Below the pieces are notes generated by a model. It was not told the DNA's origin, made no database searches, and saw only the letters and a program-made list of their open reading frames with translations. A DNA stretch of 64,000 nucleotides from Bauldia sp963759235 (GTDB lineage: Bacteria > Pseudomonadota > Alphaproteobacteria > Rhizobiales > Kaistiaceae): NCBI GenBank assembly GCA_963759235.1, contig CAVWYO010000010.1, forward strand, positions 62,001 through 126,000, read 5' to 3'. The stretch's first letter is position 1, and each line of letters begins with the position of its first letter. The position numbers and the translations under genes are program-made. This document shows positions 7,832 through 16,705 of this stretch, piece after piece.

Positions 7832-8665
7832 CTAGTCGAGGCCGACCGTCTGCTCGACGGCGCGCTCGGATGTGACGATGGTGACCGTGAAGCGGGCGCC
7901 CTCGATCGGCGTCTTGGCGCCGAGCCGGTTGAAGGCGACGCGATAGACGGCGCGACCGTTGTCGTCCGACACCAGATCCGGAACCGCCGCGTACCAGTCC
8001 GCCGGTCCCTCGACAAAAACCTCGGCGTCCTTGGCGCTGGGGACGGCAAGGGTGAAGTCATAGACCGGCTGCTTGTCGGTGCCGCCGTTCCGCGCCATGC
8101 CGTCGACGGCCAGCACACCCGGCTCCGGCGGACCGGGGAGCTCTTTCACCGCCGCGTCGAGCGCCCGCGCGGCAGCCTGGTCGGTGGTCCCCGGCGCGAT
8201 GGCGAGGTCGGTGTCGAAATGTTCCGGGATGCAGACTTCCTCGCAGACGCCGAGGTCGAGCGAGAGACGGAGGTCGGCCGGCGCCGTCCGATCGCCGAGA
8301 TCGACGGCGAGCGGCAGGATGACCCGCCCCTCATAGACATTGGTCACCGCGTAGCCGTCGTCGAAGCGATGGGGAACCGGATAGCGGACGGTCACGTCGC
8401 GGACATTGGAGGAAGCGGAGAAATCGGCGCGCGGGGCGATGCCGGCAGCGCCGGGCGTCCGCCAATAGGTCTTCCAGCCGGGCGCCAGCTCGATCTCGAT
8501 GCCGGCCCCGAGCTTGCCGTCGGCTTCGATGCCGGCGGCGATCAGGCGAATCCGCGCCTTGCTGCCGACCGACCACTCGCCGACGGCGGCGAGCAGCGGG
8601 GTGGCAAATCCGGTGACAAGCGCCAAGGCGATTGTCAGGGTCGTGGTGGAACGGAGGAGGGTCAT
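7832..8665 (-). CDS. exported DsbD N-terminal-domain-like protein
   Basis: 277 residues from ATG 8665, which opens a clear signal peptide (TLLRSTTTLTIALALVTGFA, cleavage after PLLAA). The mature protein resembles the periplasmic alpha domain of DsbD: APGWKTYWRTPG near residue 65 and a GVCEEVCIPEH CxxxC pair near residue 130. In the family such domains receive electrons from a membrane thiol transporter; no such membrane domain is encoded next to it. The neighbouring peroxiredoxin would fit a thiol-redox theme. An in-frame upstream start (8728) would bury the signal sequence, so it was not used. Confidence 0.82.
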   Translation of the reverse strand: MTLLRSTTTLTIALALVTGFATPLLAAVGEWSVGSKARIRLIAAGIEADGKLGAGIEIELAPGWKTYWRTPGAAGIAPRADFSASSNVRDVTVRYPVPHRFDDGYAVTNVYEGRVILPLAVDLGDRTAPADLRLSLDLGVCEEVCIPEHFDTDLAIAPGTTDQAAARALDAAVKELPGPPEPGVLAVDGMARNGGTDKQPVYDFTLAVPSAKDAEVFVEGPADWYAAVPDLVSDDNGRAVYRVAFNRLGAKTPIEGARFTVTIVTSERAVEQTVGLD

Positions 8666-8809
8666 CGCGGCGCAGAATAGCCTCGTCACTTGCCGGCCAC
8701 GAGGCTCGACGCCGGTTTTGCGGTTCATTTGTTCGTGACCCCGGCGTCAACCGAGCGTTTCGAACCCACCGCCTTTCCTTTTGGTGTCGGCGTGCTAGGC
8801 TTACTGGCC

Positions 8810-9418
8810 ATGGGTAAAACGCAAAAGGCACAGGCGACGCAAAGCTACCTGGACGGCCAGTTCCTCATCGCCATGCCCGGCATGCAGGACAGCCGTTTCG
8901 CCCGCACGGTCGTCTATGTGTGCGCCCATTCGGCCGACGGTGCGATGGGCATCATGGTCAATCAGCCGGCGCCGCAGATCACCTTCCGCGACCTCTTGGT
9001 GCAGCTCGGCATCATCCCCGAGGGACCTGAGATCCGCCTGCCGGACACCGCCGACGGCATGCGGGTGCATCGCGGCGGACCGGTCGAGACCGGGCGCGGT
9101 TTCGTTCTGCACACCGCCGACTACTTCATCGAAAACTCGACGCTGCCGATCGACGAGCAGGTCTGCCTGACCGCGACCTTGGAGATTCTCAAGGCGATCG
9201 CCGTCGGTACTGGACCGCAGAAGGCGATGCTGGCGCTCGGCTATGCCGGCTGGGCGCCGGGGCAGCTCGAATCGGAAATTCAGGCGAACGGCTGGCTGAA
9301 TTGCCCGGCGACGCCGGAACTGATCTTCGACGCCAACACCGAAGCCAAATACGAACGGGCGCTGGCCATGATCGGCATCGATTCGAGCCGGCTTTCCGGC
9401 GAGGCGGGCCACGCCTGA
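8810..9418 (+). CDS. YqgE/AlgH family protein (UPF0301)
   Basis: 202 residues from ATG 8810; the open frame extends upstream, but conserved sequence begins at SYLDGQFLIAMPGMQD. Family hallmarks: FLIAMPGM, GAMGIMVNQPA, VHRGGPVETGRGFVLH and LGYAGWAPGQLE. Function is poorly defined in the family, with links to alginate regulation and to other cytoplasmic roles in different species. Divergent from the DsbD-like gene and convergent with surf1 (22-base gap). Confidence 0.94.
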   Translation: MGKTQKAQATQSYLDGQFLIAMPGMQDSRFARTVVYVCAHSADGAMGIMVNQPAPQITFRDLLVQLGIIPEGPEIRLPDTADGMRVHRGGPVETGRGFVLHTADYFIENSTLPIDEQVCLTATLEILKAIAVGTGPQKAMLALGYAGWAPGQLESEIQANGWLNCPATPELIFDANTEAKYERALAMIGIDSSRLSGEAGHA

Positions 9419-9440
9419 GCGACCGGGCCGGCCGGACGTT

Positions 9441-10187
9441 TCAGCCCCTCAGTTGGCGGAAAGCGAAGCCGACGAAGATTATGGCGAGGGCTGCCGCCAG
9501 CCCGAACCAGGTCAGCGCATATTGCAGGTGGTTGTTGGGGAAGCTGACCACCGTCTCGCCGCCTTGCGGCAGGCCGCCCGGAAGCGCGGGATCGGCGTTG
9601 GCGTCGATGATGTAGGGTGCCACCGTGTCGGCCGGCAGGCCGCTCGCCGCGGCAAACAGGGCCGGATCGCGCGAGAACCATTCGTTCGCGGCCGCGTCGT
9701 CGCCGGGTCCGAACCACTGGCGGTCGGCCGGCCGGCGAAGCAGGCCGGTGACCTCCGTGCTTCCCTCGATCTGCCCCTCGGCGCGCGTCGCCGGGTCCGC
9801 CTTGTCCCGCGGCACGAAGCCGCGATTGACGTAGACGATCCAGCCCTCGTCGGTTTCCAGGGGCGTCATCACCATGTAGCCGACGCCGCCATAGGGGCCC
9901 TTCGGCTCGGTTAGCGCGAAGACGACATGGGCTTCCTCGTCGTTGCGGTAGCGGCCGGTGACGACGACCGGCCGGTATTCGGCGTCGGTAACGTCGAGCG
10001 TCGGCCAGGCATCCGGCCCGGGTGCGGCGACCGGTTCGGCCGTCGTCCGATCCTCAACCCGCGCGATCAGCGCTTCCTTCCACTGAAGCCGCTGCAATTG
10101 CCAGACGCCGAGGGAGACCAGGACGGCGAAACCGACGGCAGCGAACGCGCCCCGAACGAAGAGGCGGCGGAGCCCGGGATTCTTCAC
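9441..10187 (-). CDS. surf1: SURF1 family cytochrome oxidase assembly protein
   Basis: 248 residues from GTG 10187, which overlaps the DUF983 stop by four bases (GTGA). SURF1 helps insert heme a into subunit I of aa3-type oxidases. Two membrane helices bracket a periplasmic domain: one near residues 10-30 (FVRGAFAAVGFAVLVSLGVW, followed by QLQRLQWKEALI) and one at the C-terminus (LTWFGLAAALAIIFVGFAF). The family segments GYMVMTPLET, VYVNRGFVP and FPNNHLQYALTWFG are clear. Last gene of the oxidase operon. Confidence 0.95.
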   Translation of the reverse strand: MKNPGLRRLFVRGAFAAVGFAVLVSLGVWQLQRLQWKEALIARVEDRTTAEPVAAPGPDAWPTLDVTDAEYRPVVVTGRYRNDEEAHVVFALTEPKGPYGGVGYMVMTPLETDEGWIVYVNRGFVPRDKADPATRAEGQIEGSTEVTGLLRRPADRQWFGPGDDAAANEWFSRDPALFAAASGLPADTVAPYIIDANADPALPGGLPQGGETVVSFPNNHLQYALTWFGLAAALAIIFVGFAFRQLRG

Positions 10188-10570
10188 CTGGTATCGACGC
10201 GGCCTTCCTGCGCCCGGTGGCGGTATTGCTGGGCGATCATCAGCCCCTTCAGCGGCCTGAGCAGGCCGATGGAGAGGCCCAGCACCAACGGAATCCACAA
10301 AAGCGCGTGCAGCCAGAACGGCGGGTGCCAGGTGAACTCGACGAACAGCGCCAGGCCGACGACGACGAAGCCGACGATCATGATGATGAACACCGCCGGC
10401 CCGTCGCCGGAATCGCTGAAGGCGTAGTCGAGCCCGCAGTTTCGGCAGCGGTCCTCGAGGGTCAGGAAGCCCTTGAACAGCCGGCCCTCGCCGCAGCGCG
10501 GGCAGCGCCCGCGCAGGCCGGTTTGCGTCGGTGGCAGATCCGGATAGAGCGCCCTGTCCTCGGTGACCAT
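10184..10570 (-). CDS. DUF983 membrane protein
   Basis: 128 residues. It begins with a zinc-ribbon-like pair of CxxC motifs (RCPRCGEGRLF and RCRNCGLDY) followed by two hydrophobic helices around residues 58-78 and 85-105. DUF983 proteins sit between ctaE and surf1 in many alphaproteobacterial oxidase operons; an accessory role in oxidase assembly is inferred from that position. The GTGA overlap with surf1 and the 4-base gap to ctaE support one transcript. Confidence 0.92.
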   Translation of the reverse strand: MVTEDRALYPDLPPTQTGLRGRCPRCGEGRLFKGFLTLEDRCRNCGLDYAFSDSGDGPAVFIIMIVGFVVVGLALFVEFTWHPPFWLHALLWIPLVLGLSIGLLRPLKGLMIAQQYRHRAQEGRVDTR

Positions 10571-10574
10571 CGGC

Positions 10575-11417
10575 TTAGTCGATCATGTGGATCGGCGCAC
10601 CCCAGTTGCCCCACACGTAGATGCAGAAGAACAGGAACAGCCAGACCACGTCGACGAAGTGCCAGTACCAGGCGGCGGCCTCGAAGCCGAAATGCTGCCG
10701 CGGGGTGAACTGGCCGATCGCCGCCCGGATCAGGCAGACGATGAGGAAGATGGTGCCGACGATGACGTGGAACCCGTGGAAGCCGGTCGCCATGAAGAAG
10801 GTCGAGCCGTAGATGCTACCGCCGAAGGAGAACGCCGCATTGGCATATTCGTAGGCCTGCACGCTGGTGAAGGTGAGGCCGAGCAGGACCGTGCAGACCA
10901 GACCCCACACCAGCCCCTTGCGATCGCCGTGGATGAGGGCGTGATGGGCCCAGGTGACCGTCGTGCCCGAGGTCAACAGGATCAGCGTGTTGAGGAGCGG
11001 AAAGTGCCAGGGGTCGAAGACCTCGATGCCCTTGGGCGGCCAGTGTCCGCCGGTGAACTCGGCGCGAACCACCTGCTCCGCCGCATTGGGGAAGAGGCTG
11101 GCGTCGAAGAAGGCCCAGAACCAGGCGACGAAGAACATCACCTCCGAGGCGATGAACAGGATCATCCCGTAGCGGAGGCCGATTTGCACGATCGGCGTGT
11201 GGTCGCCTTCCTGGGCCTCCTTGATGACGTCGCGCCACCACACCAGCATCGTGTAGAGCACGCCGAGGATGCCCGGCAGTATCCACCACGGCGAAGCGCC
11301 GTGCATGAAGGAGATGGCGCCGATCGCCAGAACGAAGGCGGAGACCGCCCCGAGCGCCGGCCACGGACTCGGATTGACGAGATGGTAGGGGTGGGTCTTC
11401 GCGTGGGCCTCAGCCAT
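10575..11417 (-). CDS. ctaE: cytochrome c oxidase subunit III
   Basis: 280 residues with seven predicted helices. Subunit III stabilises the aa3 oxidase core in the cytoplasmic membrane. Typical segments: HPYHLVNPSPWPALGA at the N-terminus, RYGMILFIASEVMFFVAWFW with the conserved glutamate, GTTVTWAHHALIHGDR, ATGFHGFHVIVGTIFL, and a C-terminal WHFVDVVWLFLF. It lies between the small CoxF-like gene (5-base gap) and DUF983. Confidence 0.97.
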   Translation of the reverse strand: MAEAHAKTHPYHLVNPSPWPALGAVSAFVLAIGAISFMHGASPWWILPGILGVLYTMLVWWRDVIKEAQEGDHTPIVQIGLRYGMILFIASEVMFFVAWFWAFFDASLFPNAAEQVVRAEFTGGHWPPKGIEVFDPWHFPLLNTLILLTSGTTVTWAHHALIHGDRKGLVWGLVCTVLLGLTFTSVQAYEYANAAFSFGGSIYGSTFFMATGFHGFHVIVGTIFLIVCLIRAAIGQFTPRQHFGFEAAAWYWHFVDVVWLFLFFCIYVWGNWGAPIHMID

Positions 11418-11422
11418 TTTCC

Positions 11423-11704
11423 CTATGCTCCAACGTCAGAACGCGTTGTTTTCGCCGGCGCCGTCGCGGATCTGGCGGGCTCGGCGGGATAGAAGGTGTA
11501 GGAAAGCGTGATCGTGTCGAGAAGGCCGAGATCGGCGCCCTCGAGGAGCCTGTCCAGAGTGCTCGGCCCGAACTTGGCGATGGTGATCAGATAGAAGAGG
11601 ACCGCGAGAGCAGCCAGCGCCAAGGCGATCGCCACCGACCGCCCGCGGCGCTGGCGGCGAAGCGCATCGGCCGACGTCACCGGCTCGTTGCGGCGGCCTG
11701 GCAT
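11423..11704 (-). CDS. small CoxF-like membrane protein of the oxidase operon
   Basis: 93 residues from ATG 11704 (GGAAG 9 bases upstream); in-frame starts at 11734 and 11746 are possible but have weaker ribosome sites. One hydrophobic helix (AIALALAALAVLFYLITIA) follows a basic stretch, LRRQRRGRS, a layout like the short CoxF proteins found beside ctaG in rhizobial oxidase operons. The C-terminus is not conserved by eye. It is not Cox11: the copper-binding CFCF motif and large periplasmic domain are absent. Role inferred from position only. Confidence 0.7.
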   Translation of the reverse strand: MPGRRNEPVTSADALRRQRRGRSVAIALALAALAVLFYLITIAKFGPSTLDRLLEGADLGLLDTITLSYTFYPAEPARSATAPAKTTRSDVGA

Positions 11705-11766
11705 GTCGGGGCTTCCGGTCACCGGGAAACTCATCGAATATCGCACGCGGAACGAAGGGAGGAACG

Positions 11767-12837
11767 ATGCGAGACGAGAGCGCGCAGGGCAAAGGCCGCA
11801 CCGTACAGCTCGGCTTCGCCGGTGATCTCATCCTCGGGCGCAAGGTCGACGCCGAGGTGGTCGGCGGGCTGCCGCCGGCGGAAATGTGGGGAGACCTCGG
11901 GCCGCGGATGCTGGCCGCCGACGCCATGATCGGCAACCTCGAAGGGCCGATCACCACGCACCCGATCAAGTGGCACCGCTGGAAAGCGTTCTATTTCCGG
12001 GCCGATCCGCTGGCGCTCAATGCCCTCGCGGCGGGCAACTTCAAGTGCGTCGCCCTCGCCAACAACCACATCCTCGACTTCGGCGACCAGGGGCTGGCCG
12101 ATACCCGCAAGCACCTCGAGGCCGCCGGCATCGCCTTCGCCGGCGCCGGCATCGACGCCGATCAGGCCATGCAGCCGGCCCTGTTCAGCGCCGGCCAGAT
12201 GCGCGTCGGCCTGATCTCGATCACCAACACCGTCCCTGCCTTCGCGGCGAGACCCGATCGACCCGGCACCAACTACTGGAAGATCAGAACCGATCGCGAG
12301 ACGCTCGGCCGGCTCGCCAGGCTCATCGACGATCTTCGCCAGGCCGGCGCGGAGTTGATCGTCCTGTCGATCCATTGGGGACCGAACTACCGCTGGTGGC
12401 CGCCCAGACGCTACCGGGCGTTCGCCAGGCGCGCCATCGAGCTCGGCGTCGATATCGTCCACGGCCACTCGGCGCATCTTCTCCAGGCCGTCGAGTTCCA
12501 TCGACGCGGAGTGATCCTCTACGACACCGGCGACTACGTCGACGACTTCATCGTCGCGCCGGGATTCCGCAGCGACTACTCGTTCCTGTTTCTGGTCGAA
12601 GCCGGCCCCGGTGTCATGCCCGGACTGAGAATGGTGCCGGCCAAGCTCACCGTGGCGCGGGTCAACATCGCGCGGGGCGCCGACGCCGACGCCATCCGGC
12701 GCTACATGCTCCGCCGCTGCCGGGGTTACGCGGTCGACATCCATGAGGAGGACGGCGAACTGGTCGCGGCGCCGCCCGCTTCGGCCGTCGGCCATGAGGC
12801 CGAAACCGCCGGCGCTGCGAAACTGCGGAGCGGTTAG
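11767..12837 (+). CDS. CapA/PgsA family metallophosphatase-like protein
   Basis: 356 residues; ATG 11767 has GGGAGG 5 bases upstream. CapA proteins are linked to poly-gamma-glutamate or capsule synthesis, though many family members have other or unknown roles. Motifs: LGFAGDLILGR near residue 18, AMIGNLEGPIT, ALANNHILDFGDQG near 98, VLSIHWGPNY near 205, and IVHGHSAHLLQ. There is no signal peptide or membrane helix, unlike PgsA, so a cytoplasmic location is likely. It stands alone on the plus strand inside the oxidase operon, between cyoE (5-base gap) and the CoxF-like gene, exactly where ctaG is normally found. Confidence 0.88.
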   Translation: MRDESAQGKGRTVQLGFAGDLILGRKVDAEVVGGLPPAEMWGDLGPRMLAADAMIGNLEGPITTHPIKWHRWKAFYFRADPLALNALAAGNFKCVALANNHILDFGDQGLADTRKHLEAAGIAFAGAGIDADQAMQPALFSAGQMRVGLISITNTVPAFAARPDRPGTNYWKIRTDRETLGRLARLIDDLRQAGAELIVLSIHWGPNYRWWPPRRYRAFARRAIELGVDIVHGHSAHLLQAVEFHRRGVILYDTGDYVDDFIVAPGFRSDYSFLFLVEAGPGVMPGLRMVPAKLTVARVNIARGADADAIRRYMLRRCRGYAVDIHEEDGELVAAPPASAVGHEAETAGAAKLRSG

Positions 12838-12842
12838 CCCGC

Positions 12843-13787
12843 TCACGTCAGGCCTCCGACATTGAAGCCGATTGCTTCGGCGAGAAGGACGGCGAACAGC
12901 AGGAAGAGGTAGAGCACCGAATAGGCGAAAAGGTCGCGCGCGGCCCGTTCGCCGGCGGCGTCCGCCCTGCTTCGGTAGACGCGCACGGCAAAGCCGACAA
13001 AGGCGACGCCGGAGACCGATACCACCGCCGCATAGATCGGCCCGGCAAATCCGAGGGCGAAAGGAGCAAGCCCGGCAACGGCCAGAACCACCGAATAGAT
13101 AAGGATTTGCCGCCGCGTGGCCGCCGGGCCGGCAACCACCGGCAGCATCGGCACCCCCGCCCGCTTGTAGTCGTCGGACCGGTACAGCGACAGCGCCCAG
13201 AAATGCGGCGGAGTCCACAGGAAGATGATGGCGAACAGCACGAGGCTTTCGAAGCCGACCCCGCCGGTTACCGCCGCCCAGCCGATCACCGGCGGCAGCG
13301 CGCCGGCGGCGCCGCCGATGACGATGTTCTGCGGCGTCGTCCGCTTCAGCCACATGGTGTAGACGACCACGTAGAAGAAGATGGTGAAGGCGAGCAGCGC
13401 CGCGGCGAGCCAGTTGGCGGCAAGGCCGAGAACCGTCACCGAGCCGACGGCGAGTGTCATGCCGAAGCCAAGCGCGTCGCCCGGGCTGAGCCGACCGGCG
13501 GCGACCGGCCGCCCGCGCGTGCGGCGCATGATGCGGTCGATATCGGCGTCGTACCACATGTTGAGCGCCCCGGACGCGCCGGCGCCGATGGCGATCGCGA
13601 ACAGGGCGGCGACGCCGATGATCGGATGGATGGCGCCGGGCGCCATCACCATCCCGGTCAGCGCCGTGAACACCACCAGCGACATGACCCGCGGCTTCAG
13701 CAGTGCAAAGAAATCGCCGACCGAACCGTAAGCCGCGTCTTCGGCATCGATAGTCCGGTCCAGTTCGCGGCGGGCGACGTAAGCCAT
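12843..13787 (-). CDS. ctaB: protoheme IX farnesyltransferase
   Basis: 314 residues, polytopic UbiA-superfamily enzyme that farnesylates heme b to heme o, the precursor of heme a. The allylic-diphosphate site is visible as NMWYDADIDRIMRRTRGRP near residue 88. Other landmarks: SLVVFTALTGMVMAPG, LWTPPHFWALSLYRSDDYK and GVPMLPVVAG. It is the third oxidase gene, 53 bases after ctaD, and supplies the cofactor for it. Also called cyoE or coxE in other genomes. Confidence 0.96.
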   Translation of the reverse strand: MAYVARRELDRTIDAEDAAYGSVGDFFALLKPRVMSLVVFTALTGMVMAPGAIHPIIGVAALFAIAIGAGASGALNMWYDADIDRIMRRTRGRPVAAGRLSPGDALGFGMTLAVGSVTVLGLAANWLAAALLAFTIFFYVVVYTMWLKRTTPQNIVIGGAAGALPPVIGWAAVTGGVGFESLVLFAIIFLWTPPHFWALSLYRSDDYKRAGVPMLPVVAGPAATRRQILIYSVVLAVAGLAPFALGFAGPIYAAVVSVSGVAFVGFAVRVYRSRADAAGERAARDLFAYSVLYLFLLFAVLLAEAIGFNVGGLT

Positions 13788-13840
13788 CTTCTCTTCTTGC
13801 TTCCGGGATCAGCTGTGGCCGGCGCGAAGCGCCGGTCGCC

Positions 13841-15439
13841 TTATTTGATCTGCGGCAGCACCTCCCACTGATGGAATGGCGGTGGCGAGGAAAGCTGCCA
13901 TTCGAGGGTCGTCGCGCCGGCACCCCACGGATTGTTTCCGGCGGCGCGCTTCTTGGCGAAGGTGTCCCACACCCCGTAGAGGAAGATCAGCACCCCGACC
14001 GCCGAGATATAGGAGCCGATCGAGGAGACCATGTTCCAGCCGGCGAAGGCGTTCGGATAGTCGGCGATGCGGCGCGGCATTCCCGACAGGCCAAGGAAAT
14101 GCTGGGGGAAGAAGACCAGGTTGACGCCGATGAAAGTGACCCAGAAGTGGAGCTTGCCGATCCTGTCGTTGTACATGTAGCCGCTCATCTTCGGGAACCA
14201 GTAGTACCAGCCGCCGAAGATGGCGAAGACGGCGCCGAGCGACAGCACGTAGTGGAAATGGGCGACGACGAAATAGGTGTCGTGGAGCACGTAATCGAGC
14301 CCCGCATTGGCGAGTTGGACGCCGGTGACACCGCCGAGGGTGAACAGGAAGATGAACCCGATCGCCCACAGCATCGGCGTCTTGAACTCGATCGAACCGC
14401 CCCACATCGTCGCGATCCACGAGAAGATCTTGATGCCGGTCGGAACGGCGATCACCATCGTCGCGGCGACGAAATAGGCCTGCGTGCTCAATGACAGGCC
14501 GACGGTGTACATGTGGTGTGCCCACACCACGAAGCCGATGAAGCCGATGGCGATCATCGCATAGGCCATGCCGATGTAACCGAAGATCGGTTTCTTCGAG
14601 AACGTCGAGACGATCTGGCTGACCATGCCGAAGCCCGGCAGGATCAGGATGTACACCTCGGGGTGGCCGAAGAACCAGAACAGGTGCTGGAACAGCACCG
14701 GGTCGCCGCCGCCCACGGGGTTGAAGAAGGTGGTCCCGAAGTTGCGGTCGGTCAGCAGCATGGTGATCGCGCCGGCCAGCACCGGCAAAGCAAGCAGCAG
14801 GAGGAACGTCGTCACCAGGATCGACCACACGAAGAGCGGCATCTTGTGGAGCGTCATGCCCGGCGCCCGCATGTTGAAGATCGTCGTGATGAAGTTGATC
14901 GCCCCGAGGATCGAGGAGGCGCCGGCGAGGTGGATCGCCAGGATGGCGAAGTCCATCGCCGGTCCCGGCTGACCCGAGGTCGAGAGCGGCGGATAGAGGG
15001 TCCAGCCGCCCGCCGCGCCGTGGGCGCCCGGCGCGCTCGGCATGAACATCGAGATGATCAGGAGCAGAAGCGCCGGCGGCAGCAGCCAGAACGAGATGTT
15101 GTTCATGCGCGGGAAGGCCATGTCCGGCGCGCCGATCATGATCGGCACGAACCAGTTGCCGAAGCCGCCGATCATCGCCGGCATGACCATGAAGAAGATC
15201 ATGATCAGGCCGTGCGCGGTGGTGAAGACGTTGAAGAGTTCAGGATCGCCGAAGATCTGCATGCCGGGCTGCATCAGCTCGAGCCGCATGCCGATCGACA
15301 GGAAGCCGCCGATGATGCCGCCGATGATCGCAAAGACCAGGTACATCGTCCCGATGTCTTTGTGATTGGTGGAATAGACCCAGCGCCGCCATCCGGTGGG
15401 GTGGTGGTCGTGTGCCGCTTCGGCCGCGCTCATTGCCAT
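13841..15439 (-). CDS. ctaD: cytochrome c oxidase subunit I
   Basis: 532 residues, 12 helices. It carries heme a, heme a3 and CuB, and pumps protons while reducing oxygen. Ligand and channel motifs are intact: LYLVFAIIGG-type first helix, TTAHGLIMIFFMVMPA (heme a His), WFFGHPEVYILILPGFG (CuB His-Tyr cross-link and channel Glu), HHMYTVGL, and TYFVVAHFHYVLSLGA (heme a3 and a ligands). The Glu in GHPEVY marks an A1-type heme-copper oxidase. Lies between ctaC and ctaB. Confidence 0.98.
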   Translation of the reverse strand: MAMSAAEAAHDHHPTGWRRWVYSTNHKDIGTMYLVFAIIGGIIGGFLSIGMRLELMQPGMQIFGDPELFNVFTTAHGLIMIFFMVMPAMIGGFGNWFVPIMIGAPDMAFPRMNNISFWLLPPALLLLIISMFMPSAPGAHGAAGGWTLYPPLSTSGQPGPAMDFAILAIHLAGASSILGAINFITTIFNMRAPGMTLHKMPLFVWSILVTTFLLLLALPVLAGAITMLLTDRNFGTTFFNPVGGGDPVLFQHLFWFFGHPEVYILILPGFGMVSQIVSTFSKKPIFGYIGMAYAMIAIGFIGFVVWAHHMYTVGLSLSTQAYFVAATMVIAVPTGIKIFSWIATMWGGSIEFKTPMLWAIGFIFLFTLGGVTGVQLANAGLDYVLHDTYFVVAHFHYVLSLGAVFAIFGGWYYWFPKMSGYMYNDRIGKLHFWVTFIGVNLVFFPQHFLGLSGMPRRIADYPNAFAGWNMVSSIGSYISAVGVLIFLYGVWDTFAKKRAAGNNPWGAGATTLEWQLSSPPPFHQWEVLPQIK

Positions 15440-15502
15440 TGTCGGTCTCCTTCACAATTGCGCATCGGCGAGCGCGGCGCGCTCAGCCGAGAGAATCGAC
15501 CC

Positions 15503-16417
15503 CTAGACGCCGCTCGCCGGTTGCGCGTCCGTCGGCTTCGGCGCCGACTCGGCCGACGGTTCCTTGAGCAGCTTGTTGGCCGCATCGAGGTCGGTCGCCG
15601 CGGCCGCCGCCCAGGCCTTGTACTTCTCCGGCGATACCGCCTGGATGGCGATCGGCATGAAGGCGTGATTGCGGCCGCACAGCTCGGAACACTCTCCGTA
15701 ATACATCCCTTCCCGCTCGACCAGGAACCAGGTCTGGTTCAAGCGCCCGGGAATCGCGTCGATCTTGAAGCCGAGCGAAGGAACCGCGAACGAATGGATG
15801 ATGCCCTCCGGCTCGGCGGTCACCAGCATGCGGATCACCGTCCCGGTCGGCACGACCATGTTGTTGTCGACGGCAAGCAGCCGCGGCTGCGTCGCCGGAT
15901 CGGTGATCTGGTCGTCGGTCAGCATGAACGATCCGAACGAGATGTCGTCATTGTCCGGATAGTCGTAGGTCCAGTACCAGGCGGCCATGCCGGTCGCCTT
16001 GATCGTCAGCGCTTGCTTCGGATCGTAGTTCGGAATGACCCGCGACGGGTCGTGCTCGGCGATCAGCAGCGAAAACGACGGAACGGCGATTCCGACCAGA
16101 ATCAGGATCGGCAGCACCGTCCAGATCATCTCGATCAGAGTGTTGTGGCTGGTCTTCGACGGCACCGGGTTGCGGCGGGCATTGAACCGCACCATGACGA
16201 TGACCAGGAGGGCGACGATGAAAAGCATGATCGAGCCGACCACGATCAACAGCCCGTCGTTGAAGCGGTGGATCATCTCCATGATCGGCGAGCCGGCCGG
16301 CTGGAGATTGATCTCCCAAGGCTGCGGCTGGGTCGCCGAGGCCGGGCCCGTCAGCCCCAACAGGGCAAGTCCGCCGAGCATCACGCCGCCCCGCAGCCAC
16401 GAAATTGCCTGCTTCAC
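15503..16417 (-). CDS. ctaC: cytochrome c oxidase subunit II
   Basis: 304 residues with a signal sequence (WLRGGVMLGGLALLGLTGPA), two helices and a periplasmic cupredoxin domain. It accepts electrons from cytochrome c through the binuclear CuA centre, whose ligands are in YYGECSELCGRNHAFMPI near residue 255. The aromatic patch AWYWTYDYPDND is the docking-side tryptophan region. First gene of the oxidase operon; the C-terminal ~40 residues are alanine-rich and variable. Confidence 0.97.
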   Translation of the reverse strand: MKQAISWLRGGVMLGGLALLGLTGPASATQPQPWEINLQPAGSPIMEMIHRFNDGLLIVVGSIMLFIVALLVIVMVRFNARRNPVPSKTSHNTLIEMIWTVLPILILVGIAVPSFSLLIAEHDPSRVIPNYDPKQALTIKATGMAAWYWTYDYPDNDDISFGSFMLTDDQITDPATQPRLLAVDNNMVVPTGTVIRMLVTAEPEGIIHSFAVPSLGFKIDAIPGRLNQTWFLVEREGMYYGECSELCGRNHAFMPIAIQAVSPEKYKAWAAAAATDLDAANKLLKEPSAESAPKPTDAQPASGV

Positions 16418-16705
16418 GCTTCTCTCCTCTGCCCCTGCCGGCGCCCCGCCGATCGGCCTCGGCGCAAGGCGGAATCACCCGCTGGCCGTGCGAAGGTCTT
16501 GATAATATCCCAATTGCCAACGACAGAAACCACAAGCCGATTTTCCCTGCAACGGACGATCACGCGACGCGATGCGGCATATCGCGCTCCGACCGGCCTT
16601 TTTTCCGGCGCAAAACCGTGGATTTTCAACGAAGGTCCGATTGGTGCAGGATGCGATAGGTGATTCGGCACCTGATTTGCTCCAGCCGGCCCACCCGCGG
16701 CGCGG

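Noticed and set aside
8750..8775. TTTCGAACCC looked like a tRNA T-loop
   Set aside because: No acceptor, D or anticodon arms could be built around it.
11731..13923. 730-residue minus-strand frame across capA and ctaB
   Set aside because: Overlaps two clear genes; extreme Arg/Ala content and no domain. It was also checked for a hidden ctaG, and none was seen.
14513..16663. 716-residue plus-strand frame opposite ctaD and ctaC
   Set aside because: Shadow of the oxidase genes; rich in His/Asp/Arg runs with no fold-like pattern.
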